DNA of 64,000 bases from Fasciolopsis buskii (lineage: Eukaryota > Platyhelminthes > Trematoda > Plagiorchiida > Fasciolidae). Position numbers and translations under genes: made by a program. The notes under the pieces are model-generated. The model was not told where the DNA came from and ran no database searches. It worked only from the letters and a program-made list of their open reading frames with translations. The DNA lies in contig LUCM01000765.1 in assembly GCA_008360955.1 (NCBI GenBank), forward strand, positions 62,001-126,000. The letters are read 5' to 3'. Positions 1-13,299 of the stretch are shown here, piece by piece (position 1 is the stretch's first letter; every line of letters begins with the position of its first letter).

Positions 1-132
1 ACATACATCCGTATGTAGAAATTTCATTAAGGCTATTTTTCCAACAGCTATGTTAATTCGACATCAACTCAATCATGCTGAAAGTGATTAAATTTTTTGG
101 GTTTACATCCACTCTATCTTTGAAACGAAAAT

Positions 133-459
133 ATGTTTCAGAGGGCCATAAATGAAAAGTGGTCACTTCTAAGTTCTCTGTTAAATCCATCGTCGTATCA
201 AGAAGCAGCGTCAATCGATTGGGAATTACCTAACAGGCAGCTGTTCAGTACTGGCAAAATCGGAATCAGTGACGTTAGAACTGTAAACTCCCAGATGTTG
301 CAACTGGTTGCATTTACGATAATCCATGCGCAATCGACAGGTGAATTCTTTGGGGTAATCAAACTACAAGAATTATTCCGGCAAATCCTAATGTGCTCCA
401 GAGATTACGCAAACGTCGATAAAGCTAGTACTGAATACGATAAATCCCAGGGGCTTTGA
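133..459 (+). CDS. Candidate coding exon, unassigned
   Basis: About 106 codons stay open from a good splice-acceptor context (TATGTTTCAG ending at 141) to a TGA stop. If the acceptor is used, the exon starts on a codon boundary at 142. The composition looks protein-like, with mixed hydrophobic and charged residues, no low-complexity run and a helical-looking segment near residues 70-90. I do not recognise a family, and no partner exon or clear polyadenylation signal is visible within the next kilobase. It could be the last exon of a gene beginning outside the window, or a chance open stretch. Confidence 0.2.
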   Translation: MFQRAINEKWSLLSSLLNPSSYQEAASIDWELPNRQLFSTGKIGISDVRTVNSQMLQLVAFTIIHAQSTGEFFGVIKLQELFRQILMCSRDYANVDKASTEYDKSQGL

Positions 460-1267
460 AAATTGGCATTAGTTCCAGCCCATTTTGGTGGGTTTCATAA
501 TGTATTGACAGCTGATCTCAGCTCCTAGGTCGCAAACGTCCCATCCACCGTGGCAGTAACACCATCGGTGCTTAGGTGTTGTTGACTATAATCTTCTATA
601 CATGGTGTGCCGAGGGAAGCAAAATGGTTTGAACCTGGAGCAAAGCGAAACTCCGTAATCTCTCACCACAACGTAAACATGGACAGATGCTGCATTTGTT
701 TGGTCGCAGCACACGGACTCCACAGTGCACAGCTCAGACAGGGTTGTGTCAGTATGTGCTAGCTCAACGAGACACAGTTGACTACTAAAAACCTGAGTAA
801 TTTATGATCTGGTGGGACCACCAAAACGCTCACCTCAAACTTCCCTTGGTCTGGCAAATGATTTAAGCTAAACTATGCTCATCAAGATCATTCACTGGCC
901 CACGAATGAAGGTTCACTGAAAAATGGGGAGGCAGACGCGCTAGATAAGATGAGCTGAGTGCATCCAAAGCTCATATGGAAGTAAAAATGTTTAAGAAAT
1001 GGAATGGGAACAGTATTCACCTATTCACTGTTCATTGTGACACTAAGATAGGTATTTCGGTTTTAGGCGTTTTTGCTTTGGGCCTAACGTTGAATGATAA
1101 TGCTGATTTGGCCGTGCTAAACGAGGTCTGAGGCAGTTTGCCATCCATGCGTCACGAGTTCAAATGGATACATCCTGAAAAAACACCTGCACAATCCAAC
1201 TGTGAGCAGACTGAAGACCAAATCCGTGGACAACGTTCAGGAATCCGCATACCGGTGATGTCTCTGA
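460..1267. other. Unassigned non-coding stretch
   Basis: No open frame, RNA gene or repeat family that I can recognise lies here. Confidence 0.4.
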
Positions 1268-1466
1268 AGGAATCGAAGTCAATTTTGTCTTCTATATTTT
1301 ATCTTTATTTCCTTTGTTAATGATATAGCAGTGTACATTGTTTTCAGGAAGGGGGACCCGGCCAGCAAAGAGCTGCAGGTGGGGAAGTTGACCGGCGGTG
1401 AGAGGCTTGGAACGCACTGATTTCATATCCAGTCGCCACGAATTAATCCGGTTGACCACCGCCAGT
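1268..1466 (-). repeat. tRNA-derived SINE, family A, decayed copy
   Basis: Read on the minus strand, the copy starts with GGCGGTGG and closes about 70 bases later with TCACCGCC, which forms a tRNA-like acceptor stem. A GTCAACTTCCCCAC block follows, then CCCCTTCCTGAAAA, a CATTAAC block and a purine-rich tail. The same order of blocks recurs at 50.9-51.1 kb (+) and, truncated, at 45.3 kb (-), so this is a dispersed family. The internal promoter boxes are decayed here. This is the typical layout of a Pol III-derived SINE: a tRNA head, a unique body and an A-rich tail. Confidence 0.7.
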
Positions 1467-1469
1467 CAA

Positions 1470-4010
1470 ATTTTTGTTCAGATAGATTCTCTGGTCTCTC
1501 CCAGGCAAATTGGCATTATAGCTTTTTGTAAATACTTCTGGAAAATGCATTTTGCATCGTCTTTATTATTATCCTTTTAGATTTCGTCACAGTACCGTAT
1601 TGGAAAAAGATGGCGAATTGTGTTTAGAATCCTTAGAGTGGGTTTTGATCTCCTGAATGATCTTGAACTTGTGACCCGGTAGTTTTATTTTATACCGATA
1701 GATTTTGACTCGCAGTAAACTGATCCTGAACGCCATACTTTTGGTCTCTTAAGGTAGACATCGGTGCACTGGTTTAAATCTGACCAATATTCCACGAGTT
1801 CATTTCTTAGGTATAACACCATGACCGCAAGTTGACGAGGTTTGAATCTTATGGTTTGTTCCAAAGATTTTCTGGTGAATTCGCTTATTTGTTTCATATC
1901 GGACCGTAAAACTGATCCACTTCAATTAATTGATTTATATGAAGCTAGAACCAAGGATCTCCCCTTAGTACCTTGTGTTGGCCGAGTCTGTGATGTGGTC
2001 CTCATTCACAGTGATTGTGACTGTCTTGACTTTTGTAGAGGAAAATGAAGGAACGTAGATCATATACTTTTGTGGTTATTTTGTGTCTGTTTATTGTTCC
2101 GGAAACAGTTCTGCCAGTCTTATGGCATACATTACGTTATATCTCCGGCATTTGATTTCTTACGGGGATTTCGTCTTCTGTTTCGTTGTGAGCTGTCCTC
2201 TTGATCACGAAATGATTCTCCTCTTGATTTTAGACGGTTTCTTGGGTGGCGGTACAAGACTTCGATGGTGCAGGATTCTTGTCATCAATTCTAATTTAGT
2301 CTTGATATTTGTAAGGTCCATTCTTTAGTTAGGTGCTGCTTATTGTTTCCTTCCTCTTTTTAATCCATACATAGTTCATCATTTCGAGCTTCTCAGATAT
2401 TTGGTGATTTGAATCACCATAGAAATATAACTTTTCTATTGCTTTTTTCATTTTAGTGTAACACGTTTCAGCTTTGTTAAACAGCGTTTAGATTGGCAAC
2501 TTCATGTTGATTTTTTGGGTGATTACCATTAAAGTTCAGCATTTGATCAATTTGTGCTCTTCGTTTCGACAACCTGACTTGTCCAATACACCCTTGGCGG
2601 ATTTCTATAATACGCAGTCCAAAAACGTTGAATTTTCATCTTTCCCAGTTTTTATAAGGAATGCGATCCTACTGAGAATGGGATCTGTCGCGCCAAATTC
2701 GTTTCATGGCCTCGAACACAGTCGTTCCTCTACTAGGTTTGAAACGTCGTGTACAAATCACATGGCAGAACAATACTGTTCCTGTACGCTGTTTGCAGAT
2801 TTGAAATAAATCTCGATGTTATTAAACATTTTATTGTTTAACTTGATTGAAATCCTAAGATGTGCACGTTTTCGCAGGATTAAAATTCCTTGGGGTTTTG
2901 TTAACCCGTTATGGGTGAACGATAGACGGGGCAGCTTACGTGCTATATAACAGCATTACGGTACTAGCGACGTCACCTGTACTGATGAAATTATGTTTAC
3001 AACCGACATGTTACGTCCAATAACCAGAGCTTCAAGAAGACACTTAACCTTCTCGGGCACTGGCACTAATATCCAACCCACAAAGAGCGCACGTCTGTGA
3101 GGACAATCTCACTGAACAACTCTACCAAGCAAAACTATGAGAAAATTGTTCATAAAGTGACCAATGAGTTTCGAGTAGGCACAGAACAACTGCACACGAT
3201 GACCTCATCAACTCCACGAACTAGTGTCCAATAATGTCCATGTCGGCTGATTTCATAACTTCAAGCAGTTCTAAAATAAGCCAACACATTTCGGCTGCAT
3301 TGCAAGGCTGCAGTATTGCGTTAAGAGCCCTAACATTCAAATGACTGCCATTAAGTGAGAAGGACAGGTCAAATTAGCATCTTAAATGACTGTTACCATC
3401 AGCTGAAAGGATTTCATCTTGGAAAGGTATAACTACTTTTCCACAGGTTTTTCAGTTCATGAGATCTGACTACCTGCTCATACTGTTCTGAAATTGGTGT
3501 ACACTGGATCTCTTGGGTCCGGATGAAGAAAATTCAAAAAATATTTCACTCTGATTTCACCAACCCAAACATATCAACCTTGTCAAAATCTGACATCCAC
3601 CACGGAATATCTATGCATTCGAGCTAAATGGAAGAAGATCCGGAACATAAGTTTGAAGTAGACGATTATTACCAGGAGCTATTGTTTATCTCGGAAATCC
3701 TTGTGGCCACTCATGCGCATCCTTGTTTTATGCAATTGAAAAAAACACTTACTTGCCGACTTGTCTCTCCGGAGGTTTACGTTAACACCTTTTTAATGAA
3801 TAGAATAAGAAATAATGGCCAATCGAGAATCAAATAGGCAGCAATTAGTTGGGCTCAGAAACACCTGCTGACGGATTTTCCAAAATCCATCCCATTAACA
3901 GTATCATCCGTATTTTTACATCTCTACATTGTTTATACTCCCATGTTTGCAAACGCAATAAGTTACATCTGTGCTTATAAATGCGTGCACATGAATGTAT
4001 TTATTTAGGT
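1470..4010. other. Unassigned non-coding stretch
   Basis: Only short open stretches occur on both strands, for example 1685-1897 (-) and 2504-2809 (+). None has recognisable motifs or convincing splice sites. No repeat family was identified. Confidence 0.35.
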
Positions 4011-4011
4011 G

Positions 4012-4150
4012 CTTATGTATGTATGCCTGTACCCATGTAGGCATGTACGGATGCATGTATGTGTGTATGCATGTATGTATGTATATGTGCATACATGCAT
4101 GCATGTATGTACGCTCGTATGTATGCATATATGTATGTGTATATTGTATG
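4012..4150. repeat. Imperfect TATG/TGCA microsatellite
   Basis: The stretch is built from ATGT, GTAT and GCAT tetramers with frequent substitutions. An apparent His/Tyr/Met-rich reading frame on the minus strand comes only from this repeat. Confidence 0.9.
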
Positions 4151-4918
4151 CGAAATACTTTTTACACCTAAGTAAGCAAATTTAATTGATAGCGTTCCTC
4201 AGAGCAAGTTTTCAAACAAGGATGACTGAACGAACCCCATTTTTATTCGTCGGCTTCTGCAGAACCGCGAGGTGTATCCCAGATATTTAAAGGATTCAGT
4301 TTTCAGTTTGCTGAAATTTTCTTTTTAGAAATACTCAGTTTCCACGATTCCCAGAGTAGCTTCTTCATTCTCTTTGGTTGCAGTCTTAATTTTGTCTTCC
4401 CCTTATTTCCGAGACCAGCGGCTGTCTTGCGATGTCCTTTCCTATTGTTTCTGTGTTAATCTCGTAAAAACACTACAAGGATAGTGGGTATTTTGCGTAA
4501 CTAAATGAGTAAACTTGGCTTGTTATCGGTGCTACTACAAAAGTACTTTGTGGATTTGTTCAGGTTATGGGTGCGAGTAATCTCGCAGTGTATCACATAA
4601 AGCCACAAGATCCCTCCTACATCTTTATGCTTATGTTGTAACCAATTAAATGTTTTCTCATTCTGCTATTACATGTAATTCGACTCGCCCAAGCTGGATT
4701 GGTTGATTCCGACCACCACACCGTCTTACGCTCAGGAAAGTATATTAAAGAAATCCCAGCTTTTACTCTGTTCTGTTCTACCCCACTAGACGTGAAACTT
4801 TCACAGACTTCATTTGGTTCTACAGTGTTTTTCATGGTTATTGACCCACTGTATATGGTCCCTTTTACCCTACTTCTATGGCTTTTAGTCATCAATTCTT
4901 GCTCTCGAATCCACTGTC

Positions 4919-5061
4919 AGTGTGTCCAATAAGCGACGTAAGGAAATAAGACTAAGGCGTACTACTCAGTCGTTCGTGTTCCCGGGCGGGCGCGGTGTAT
5001 AGGCACTGCTGATGATTTCCAACAAGAATGAAACAGCTCTACAATACTTCCACCATTTTGC
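4919..5061 (+). repeat. Partial fold-back (tRNA-Leu-like) element
   Basis: The stretch contains the tRNA-like core (TAAGCGACGTAAGG, then ACTAAGGCG, then CTCAGTCGTTCGT). The right arm follows (GGCACTGCTGATGAT, then AAGAATGAAACAGCTCTACA, then CTTCCACCATTTT). Compared with the complete copy at 19.5-19.9 kb, the left arm is missing and the right arm stops early. Confidence 0.7.
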
Positions 5062-8000
5062 ATGGGAAGTTGGATGTCGACGTTGCATAACGAATCATTC
5101 GGAAAAATCAAATCTTAACTTTTACTACTGGTCACTGTCACTTAATTTGTTCAAACACTTCTGAAGTTTTATTTTCAAAATGTTTTTATACATCCACTTT
5201 CGCAAGAACACTAAATCAATGGTTCATCAAATCGCTCATAATGAACTAATTGTCAAATAGTTGACTATCGCGACTACTCTTATTGTTAAGTCGGCCAAGG
5301 CCGGTAGGCAGTAGTCCGTCATTCCGCCCAAACAGCTAATCGAGGCAAACTTTTACTTGGGCTTCCATTTTCGATTGAAGTTATCCAACAGTTGCTAGGT
5401 CCTGAGAGATCGAAAAGTCGAGGTGTTACATCATTGGAGCCCGCACATGCTTCGAAAAGCCCAAAGTACCAGTTGCTGACCCGAAAATAATAATACCTGG
5501 TTGTCTTTACTTTTAGTTTAGCCACGGATTACATACCTTGTTACCAAAGCTACACATAATACATGGATCACAAACGGTCATTAGTTAGGAGCATAATAAC
5601 GTAACCCCCATCATCCTGACTCTAATGCATATAAAATCTGCTGTGTGTGGTCACTTGAGAAACATCGGAAACGAGCTTCTTTGCTACGGTGCCTTCTCAA
5701 GTCTAAATCGGGCATTTCTCAAGAATTATAATTCGTAAAGGCTGAAAGCCATGCGACATGAATCAGTGAAACCACGGCAAACGCTGTAGATGAAGCAGAG
5801 GTATGGTAACGGATTTCACAATTTCATCTTTGTGTACATTGAAATCTAAATTTTCGAGTTACGATTTATCGGCGCGTTGCAAGCTGACCCAAAACCAGGA
5901 AGACCAGGAGTAATATGTGACTACAGATAAGTTTTTCGACATTGTTTAGTCAGTTTGTACCTCTCGGGAATTACATCCTCAAGTTAACTATAGATTTAAA
6001 AAAGAAAGCGACGATTCTTGCGTCTGTCATCGCTTTTGATATATTTGGCATTAGAAAATTGTGATACTGCGCCTCATCCTCCTCGGGTACACTCAACATC
6101 TAAAAACGGTCGGATCACTCAATGTTGCTTACCGTGCAAATGGACTGTCATGGGAGCTACGAGAGAAGGGGGAACAAATGCACAAGTCAAACTGAGGCAT
6201 TCAGTGGTGAACATTGTAAGCAATTAATTCGATCGGGTAAAATATAAATAAGTCGATGTATATATTGGGCTGTGTGGATGCTTCTTAAGGGCAAGTATAC
6301 CAGCGTACAAACCTGATCGAAACCCTGTGGCCAGCATAGATGGTCTATATAGACCGGCTATAGTCGGAGCAATATCAGGTTAGTGTGGGCCTATTCAAGT
6401 CTTGTGTAGAACTGCCGACTAGGCTCATATACGGTTTGGCAAACCTGTATAGGACCTATATAATGAGTATATACTTTATCCCACATTATAAACACAAACT
6501 TTTATTTTGCATGTCGCTTCTCATCTTGTGTCGAATGTCCATCATGTCACCATACTTATGTGGCACGAGTATGGTTGCGGTCCGTTGATGCGCCCAATTG
6601 AAACATGAATCATCAAGGCCTATACACCCGATGGTTGCTGTTCTTTCGCCTGGATTACCGCCGTGGTGTGACCAGCCGTCTTCAATGCTCGTTATGGCTG
6701 GACTGCGAGTAGACATACCATGATGTAGGGCGGCAATCGTCATGTATGCAGTGGGATAACTGCATGTTCTCGAGTGGCGGGCTTGCCTTTTTGGGCTGGC
6801 CATTTGCTCATCAGTTTAGCTCGTTTACCTCTCAGGAGTGATTTCGACAATCTACTTTGCGAAGAAACAATCGAGTGCACTTTGTCGTATAGGTTGGCTG
6901 CACCGATTGTTGTTTAGTTAGAATCTGGGGCTAAACTCCCGGCATCAAACTATTTTGAAAAAAAAAGCACGAATCGCAGCCGTGGTAAAATGCTGATTGC
7001 GTTCATAATATCTGCAGGGATTTTTCACAGATCTAACTGCGGGATGTCTGACTGTAGGTCTCGGACTTTTATGTCCAATGCATAAGAGTTTCTACCTTCC
7101 TAGTTGAATGATTCAACTGCTTTCCTTCGGTCCACGATTTTATTAAACCTATACTGCAGATGGGCACATCATGTGCAAACCGTAGAACGATTTCAGTTTC
7201 GGTTTATAGGACCATTAACCTTACACAAATCTGCTTTGACTTTCACTGCTAACTTGAAGTACCAAATAACAGTGAAAGATAGAAATCAAAAAGTGATAAG
7301 GCAAAAGGAACATAGGGAAGCGAAGATATTAGAAATGCGAGAACACCACTGGCTGAGAGATTCAGTCACACTACAAACAGTCTCCAACCGTCGAGTTAGG
7401 GAATCTCGCGGACCCCGACCAGACAATCCAACTTGATCCACTTAGGACAGACCACTTGTTGGGGGGTTCACACCCTTTATCCAGGTCATGAGCTGGCCAT
7501 CCTGACCTGTACTCCGGTAGATAACTGCTTCGAAAAACGGTGTTTGGCAAGGGAGACGGTCAGTGGGTATGCGTAACATGTTCGAACCATCGTATTCAGT
7601 TGCATTCCGCTGCTTATTTGACCGACTGAAGTCCATGGCCCACTACCGTATGCCTGACCTCAGCACTGCTAATGCGATTCGTCCACCACGCTTTACCAAC
7701 AGTACGATGGTACTAGTGTTCAAACATAAAAAGTCTTCACGTATCCACTGTCCCCAATAGCCATGTTTCTCAAACTTATAGCAGGACTCACATTTTTGTA
7801 ACAGTAAAAAAATTCAACATCTAATAGATAGATAGCCGGATGTTACGTCGACAAAACAGACGTCTCAATTTGGCAAACGTTATTCTAGACTTCTGCATGC
7901 GCGACGATTCCTCGTCATGATTCGTGACTATCTGGTATTTTGTAACTGCCCAAACAACAAAATTTGCCTCTTTCTCTATCCTGCAAGAATAATGTTCAGC

Positions 8001-8393
8001 TTCCAATTTGTCAAATCCTGCACCATTCTTACACTTCCATGGCCAGAATGGCATTCCGAACACAATTACACTCTCGATCGGATGACTTACCGGATTCTTC
8101 ATTCGGTAGTCTAACGCTGTCTGCTAATCCTAGGTCGGATTCCTGTCTGAGCAGTTATCAATTCCATTATTCTCACCTAATGACAGATTTATTTTCGTAG
8201 TCATCTTATCGTTTTGTGTGGAGAACGCCGTGTGCCTGTATTCGGACACATGCCACAGCTAAGACGTTTTCGATACCCTCAGGCCACAAACCCTCGAGCT
8301 TACATAGGTCTGTCACCAGCAAAATCTAGTGACGGGTCTTGTTGTTCGCTAAGTGATTTTTAATCAAAATAGTAACCCTAGTACATAGGAAGT
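5062..8393. other. Unassigned non-coding stretch
   Basis: Several open stretches of 60-110 codons exist, at 6486-6803 (-), 7104-7436 (+) and 7821-8102 (-). They lack recognisable domains and overlap equally long frames on the other strand. No element was identified. Confidence 0.35.
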
Positions 8394-8525
8394 ACGACTC
8401 ACAGTCGTTCGTCCTAGGTTTCCGTCCAGGTTCCGGCGGCACGGATTTGAACTGGTGACGGTTACCGACACTGTTAAAAGTTGCACAGTGCCTCCATGGT
8501 TTCTCCATGATGAGTTCAGTATTAA
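8394..8525 (+). repeat. Decayed right half of a fold-back element
   Basis: ACGACTCACAGTCGTTCGTCC matches the anticodon-arm part of the tRNA-like core. GCACAGTGCCTCCATGGTTTC and ATGATGAGTTCAG match the right arm. The segment between them is heavily diverged. Confidence 0.6.
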
Positions 8526-9414
8526 GGTTGCAAGATGAATCAATTGTCACTCATAAAGTCTAATGTTATTGTGTACTTAATAATTATTTCACTGCTGGGA
8601 TTGCCGACTAGTACTGCAGCTGGCTAGATGTATGTTTCATTATCCTTGCCGATGGCGATTTCTTAGTCAAGCTTCCGGGATAGACATTTTTTGGTGATAT
8701 CTGCTCACAAGATGTTTTCAGGTTCAGTCATCTTCTGCATCACGGTCTTTCAAAGTGCCGTCTTCAAACTTCCACATGATTCGATTTTCTCTTCATACCA
8801 TCCAGAGCGTCCATTACGACAAACCGAGATTGTGTTTCAGCCGGCTTCCTGAGCAGCCTATCTTATGTGCACAAATCATTCACTCAACGGGTTTTTTCTT
8901 TCAGTCTCTATTCATCTTTTTTGCAGGGCGATTAGTGTAACTTTTCTTTTGTCTTCACTTTTTAAAATTGAAATGCGACACTTGTGTACGGAAAATTTTA
9001 CGCAGTTTCATGCAACGCGACGTAATATAATCGATTGTAACCGTGTTCCTGCCATCGTATAACCCAAAGGATTGAAAAGAAAACATTCGTCTATTATTCA
9101 GAGGCAGTCCTGATAAGAATGGACTGGAGGCGAATATTTTCGTGATTTGAAGATTGCAGCCAATTTTTTTACTCTGTTCACTTCTAAAGAATACGGAATG
9201 GTGGTGAATAACTTCTTGGTATAACGCTGAAGTTAAGTGGTCAGTTGTGCGTCATTTCAGCCAGGAGTTCGTGGGTGTGAATCTTGTCACCAATTGTCAC
9301 ATTCCTCGCCCAGCTAACCGCTGCCTCGTCCATGGACATGATTTACCTAATGGTTTCATCAATGTGAAGAATTAGAAAAAAAGTTAAAAATAAATAAAGT
9401 AATCCATCCCTTTG

Positions 9415-9675
9415 ATGTCACCTTATGTCTTTGTTTCGGACTCAATTAACAAGAGAATGATTAGATTTCTTGATGCGAATGTCATGGAGGATGTTCGTCA
9501 AGTTCATCGCAATTTCTCAGACATTTTAAACCACGATAATCTGATCATTTACTCTACTGAAGCCTTACGATGCATCTCTTCCAATAAGTTCAAAATTTTT
9601 CCTACTCATCCGTGTAATGATTACAAACAATTACGAATTTGTGTCATATGCGGTAGGTTAGATGAATGTATATGA
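9415..9675 (+). CDS. Candidate coding exon, unassigned
   Basis: This is an open frame of 86 codons from an ATG to TGA. It has mixed composition, a C-x2-C pair near its end (CVICGR) and a possible splice donor (GGTAGGTTAG) eleven codons before the stop. The upstream context is A-rich and is not a good acceptor. No family is recognised and nothing nearby supports a gene. It may be a chance frame. Confidence 0.15.
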   Translation: MSPYVFVSDSINKRMIRFLDANVMEDVRQVHRNFSDILNHDNLIIYSTEALRCISSNKFKIFPTHPCNDYKQLRICVICGRLDECI

Positions 9676-11510
9676 TCAATCGTTATTCGTTGGCTACGTA
9701 GGTAACACTTCTGATCTAGTCCCCGCTTGTTTAAAGTTTTACACGTGTATATGATGTTGTGCATCAGTGTTTTCTCAGTTGCTTATTGTCAAGTCTGTTA
9801 AGAAAACTGCTCTTTGTAACTCAAACTCCTACTAGTCATGGCAGTGATCTCACTGAGATTAGTATGGCCCTAATACTCCCTCCCACTGGTCAGCTACTGG
9901 TGATCTTCTAACAAACAGAAATATGCCTTAATGACTTTTGTGTACAACCAAATCAACACCAAAGAAATAAACGTGAATGGACTTTAGAGCCCAACGAAAG
10001 AGAGATATATCAATCCAGCAATCCACTAATCTTCCCAACTCTCAGACCAAGGGTGAAATGAGGCTAACTCCATTCACCAACGACAGTTACACTCCAGGCG
10101 TTATTTGGAGACGATCTGACCACATGGGTGATTTTTAGTACAGATGCAGGCTTGGACTTTGATATGAGATTATCACTTTGTCAAAAATGTCAAACACCAA
10201 TCCCTAGCAGTCTACCACGTAATAATAGACTCTAGTATATAAACTTTTATTCTCTGAGGAAAATATGGTGGGAATGAATCGAAGCCAGATTTTAGTCTAC
10301 CGAACTGCTGTCCGGTTACATCATTTCCACCACTCATCCTGATCACTGACGGACTGTGGACTGGGAAGACAAGAACACTAAAAAGCCCAAAGAAGAATGT
10401 CTATTTGGACAGAACCAGGGATCTCAGAATAAACTCTCCGGGAAAAGGTGTTATGCAGTCTTATTTTCAATTCCAAGTGACGCTGGCTTTCATCTGATTC
10501 TCTTCAACTAAAACCTGTTAGTTGTAAGTACTTATTACTTAAAGGCAAAACGTTGTCAGCTGTGAAATTGTCTTCCCATGGAAACAGTTCATCATAGCTT
10601 AATCGTCGAGTGACTGCCAATAATTTTGACAGTGTAAGGTCAAACATGGTCAGATTACGTTACACTTAAAAAGTTGCAATTTTAACAAAATTTGAACCAA
10701 ACGCGACTCGGATATCCTAATGCCTTTAAGTCTACGCCATACCTTGAGACGGAAATGTATGTTTGAAACTATTTTTGTAACCATCAAAGGTCCAACTCTC
10801 GACCACATCGGCAAATAATCACTAAAAGTTTGAAACAACGGATGTTCCGCTGAAAGAGCCCAGGCAGAAATGGACAGGATGTTTTGCGAAAAATGAACTG
10901 ATTCCAACTTGTTACACTCAACAGATGACTAAGTTGTACTATGGATTTTCACTCAGAATCCAGGAGTGTTTCTTTGGCTTTGGGACCTTTATGTCTTCAT
11001 GAGACAAATCCCCAGTGTTCTTTAATGAGTAGTAGTCAATCGCGAATCATTAGGTGCTTTTCAAATCATACTATGATTGAAACCTGAGAGTTTCATTCAT
11101 GACAGACACATAAAAACAAAGACAGTAGTGTTTACGAAAAAGAATACTAGTCCTTAATTCTCACCGTCTGCTGTGGTAACCATTCCACGCCATGCAATCA
11201 CCTCAAGTCTTAAGAAGAAATTCTGATTCAGAAAACCTCGTTCTTGCATTTCAGCTAAGAACTACGCCAAAAAGGATAGTTGGTGAAATTCAGAACACCG
11301 TTTTCACTATTCTGGCTACTATATTTCACGCTGTGAGAGTTTATGCCAGTAGACCATATCACTCTCGAGATTATGAATGGCGGCTGCTTTGGATAGTATG
11401 TCGCTCTTTTTTGACGTCCATAGGTAAAAGTCAGTTTCCAGTAAGAGTAGTATCTAAGCCTTCCAGTCGTAAGTGGGTTTTCTCACCTTTTACAATGATC
11501 TGGGCATCAG

Positions 11511-11663
11511 CTGGAATAGTAGCCAAATGGAAGAGAAACGCTTTCTAAGGGCGTTGAATGGAATGTTACTTTGTTGTGATTATATTCCCCTCAACGAGAA
11601 CTTACCTTTCATCGTCGAGCTGCTTTTACCCACTTGTACAATGGAAGACAATTATAATTTCGA
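11511..11663 (+). CDS. Candidate internal exon, unassigned
   Basis: An open stretch of about 51 codons lies between a pyrimidine-containing acceptor (GGGCATCAG ending at 11510) and a consensus donor GTAAGT at 11664-11669. It encodes a plausible helical, leucine-rich segment that includes LRALNGMLL and PFIVELLLP. The open frame begins just downstream of an in-frame TAA at 11470, so the acceptor is needed for any extension. No homologous family is recognised and no adjoining exon was found. Confidence 0.22.
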
Positions 11664-13023
11664 GTAAGTTTAAAATGGATCAAGTGAGCATAAATTACCT
11701 TATTTTATGACATTTTGGTCCCCTGAACATCGTGGAAAACGCGTGCATAATTGCCAATATGACCCACTGTATAAGGGGGAGGGGGCAGTTGAGGCTGGAA
11801 GCATTGATCCTGAAGCCCAGAGTGACGTACGATAGTGCAAGGTTAAAACAGGACAGCTAGACTAATATGCAGGGAGACAGCGATTTGTTACCTATCACCA
11901 GTGACCGCCGAAACTCGGCGGCAGACACCTAATCAACTTGGCTATCACTGGTTGACGAACATTACTGTCAAAATGTAATAGAAATTAAACAAGTGATAAC
12001 GAATAGAAGATAGAGATGTGGCCAATGAAAAACAAAGAGTAAGCAACCAATTCTGGAATGGTAGGCCTACTTTCTGGACGTAAACAGAAGTAATACTATC
12101 AATTGGTTTTGAGCAGATGAGTGAGGTTTTCACCAGTTTCGTCTATTCCAAAGTTATTTACTGCCGTTTTCTCTTATAGTATGTTCGTTTTTTGCAAGTA
12201 AAATGATGACCATAAAACCGAACGTACCTAACCAATGGAGTCCTTGTGTGGCCTTTCCAGATTACTTTTTAAACAACTGTTGCATGGTTTGGATCCACGT
12301 CTGTCAATGGATCATTTTGATGTTTGATGGCGGTCATTTGTAGTCCAGCTTCTTACCACAATAATCTGTAATATGATGTCACTTCAAATTTTATAGTCAT
12401 GGTTGCCACTGTTTGCAAACCGGTGCCGTAGGACTATCGAGTGTGACCATTCTTCTACGTTCCGCAAAAAATTCTCCTTGGTCATAGCTGAGAGTGCAAT
12501 TCAGCTGTTTACTCTAACTGGTTAAAAGCAATCAAACCAGACTTTTGGTTCTTGGTTTCCGACTAGTAGTCTAAGTCCTTAATGCCGAATTTTAAACTTA
12601 AACTTCAGGCTAATTAATCTAAACTTATTTTTATTCTTCCGCCAACACTGGGCGATTTCAACATGGTAAAGCACACTGCGCAGTGTAATTAATTCAGCTC
12701 TGCTTTCTTTGCACATGGCAACAAAGAAAGTGTTTCAGGCAACAAAGCATGATTGGAACACCTAGATCTGTTGGGAAATAGAATATTCGGTGTGCTTGCT
12801 AGCCAACAGTTGACGGACTAGTTTTTTCTTTTGTTGACCGAGACTGTAATTGGTCGGCCTTAGCTACCTCATGCTAGAGTAAACCAACGAGAAAGGTACA
12901 CACTGTGTAGTCGGGAAATTGAATTTTTGAATTCTTGTGAAACAAACAAAGAATTCAAGAGCTTCAACCTTCTGAAGCGAGAACCTTGCGTTTCATGGTT
13001 ATTCTACTGTACTAAATGTGTCC

Positions 13024-13064
13024 GTTTGTGTATTGTGCTGTGCGTATGTGCGTGTGTGTGTGTA
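13024..13064. repeat. Short GT-rich microsatellite
   Basis: A TGTG/CGTG run with a core of about ten bases of alternating GT. Confidence 0.85.
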
Positions 13065-13299
13065 AACATCATGGAATAAGAACATTTTGTCAAATGGTCT
13101 GTCTGGGTACGGGAAAACTGATGCACATATGTCACTCAAATTAAATCGACCACTTTAAGCGAAAGGAAATTCTAAATGCCAAGAAAAAATAATGAGAATC
13201 ACTCGAACTTGGACAGAAAGCTATCCAGCAAGTCACGAATTCGGTCTTTGGTCGTGATGATTCGCGGAACTTTAGATCTGTTAGTCCAGTTAATGTTAT

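Larger units (their letters stand above)
8526..13023. other. Mostly unassigned stretch with two candidate exons
   Basis: Apart from the two low-confidence open stretches listed separately (9.4 and 11.5 kb), I see no RNA gene or recognised transposon here. Confidence 0.35.

Noticed and set aside
3916..4128. His/Tyr/Met-rich frame on the minus strand
   Set aside because: Produced by the ATGT-type microsatellite.
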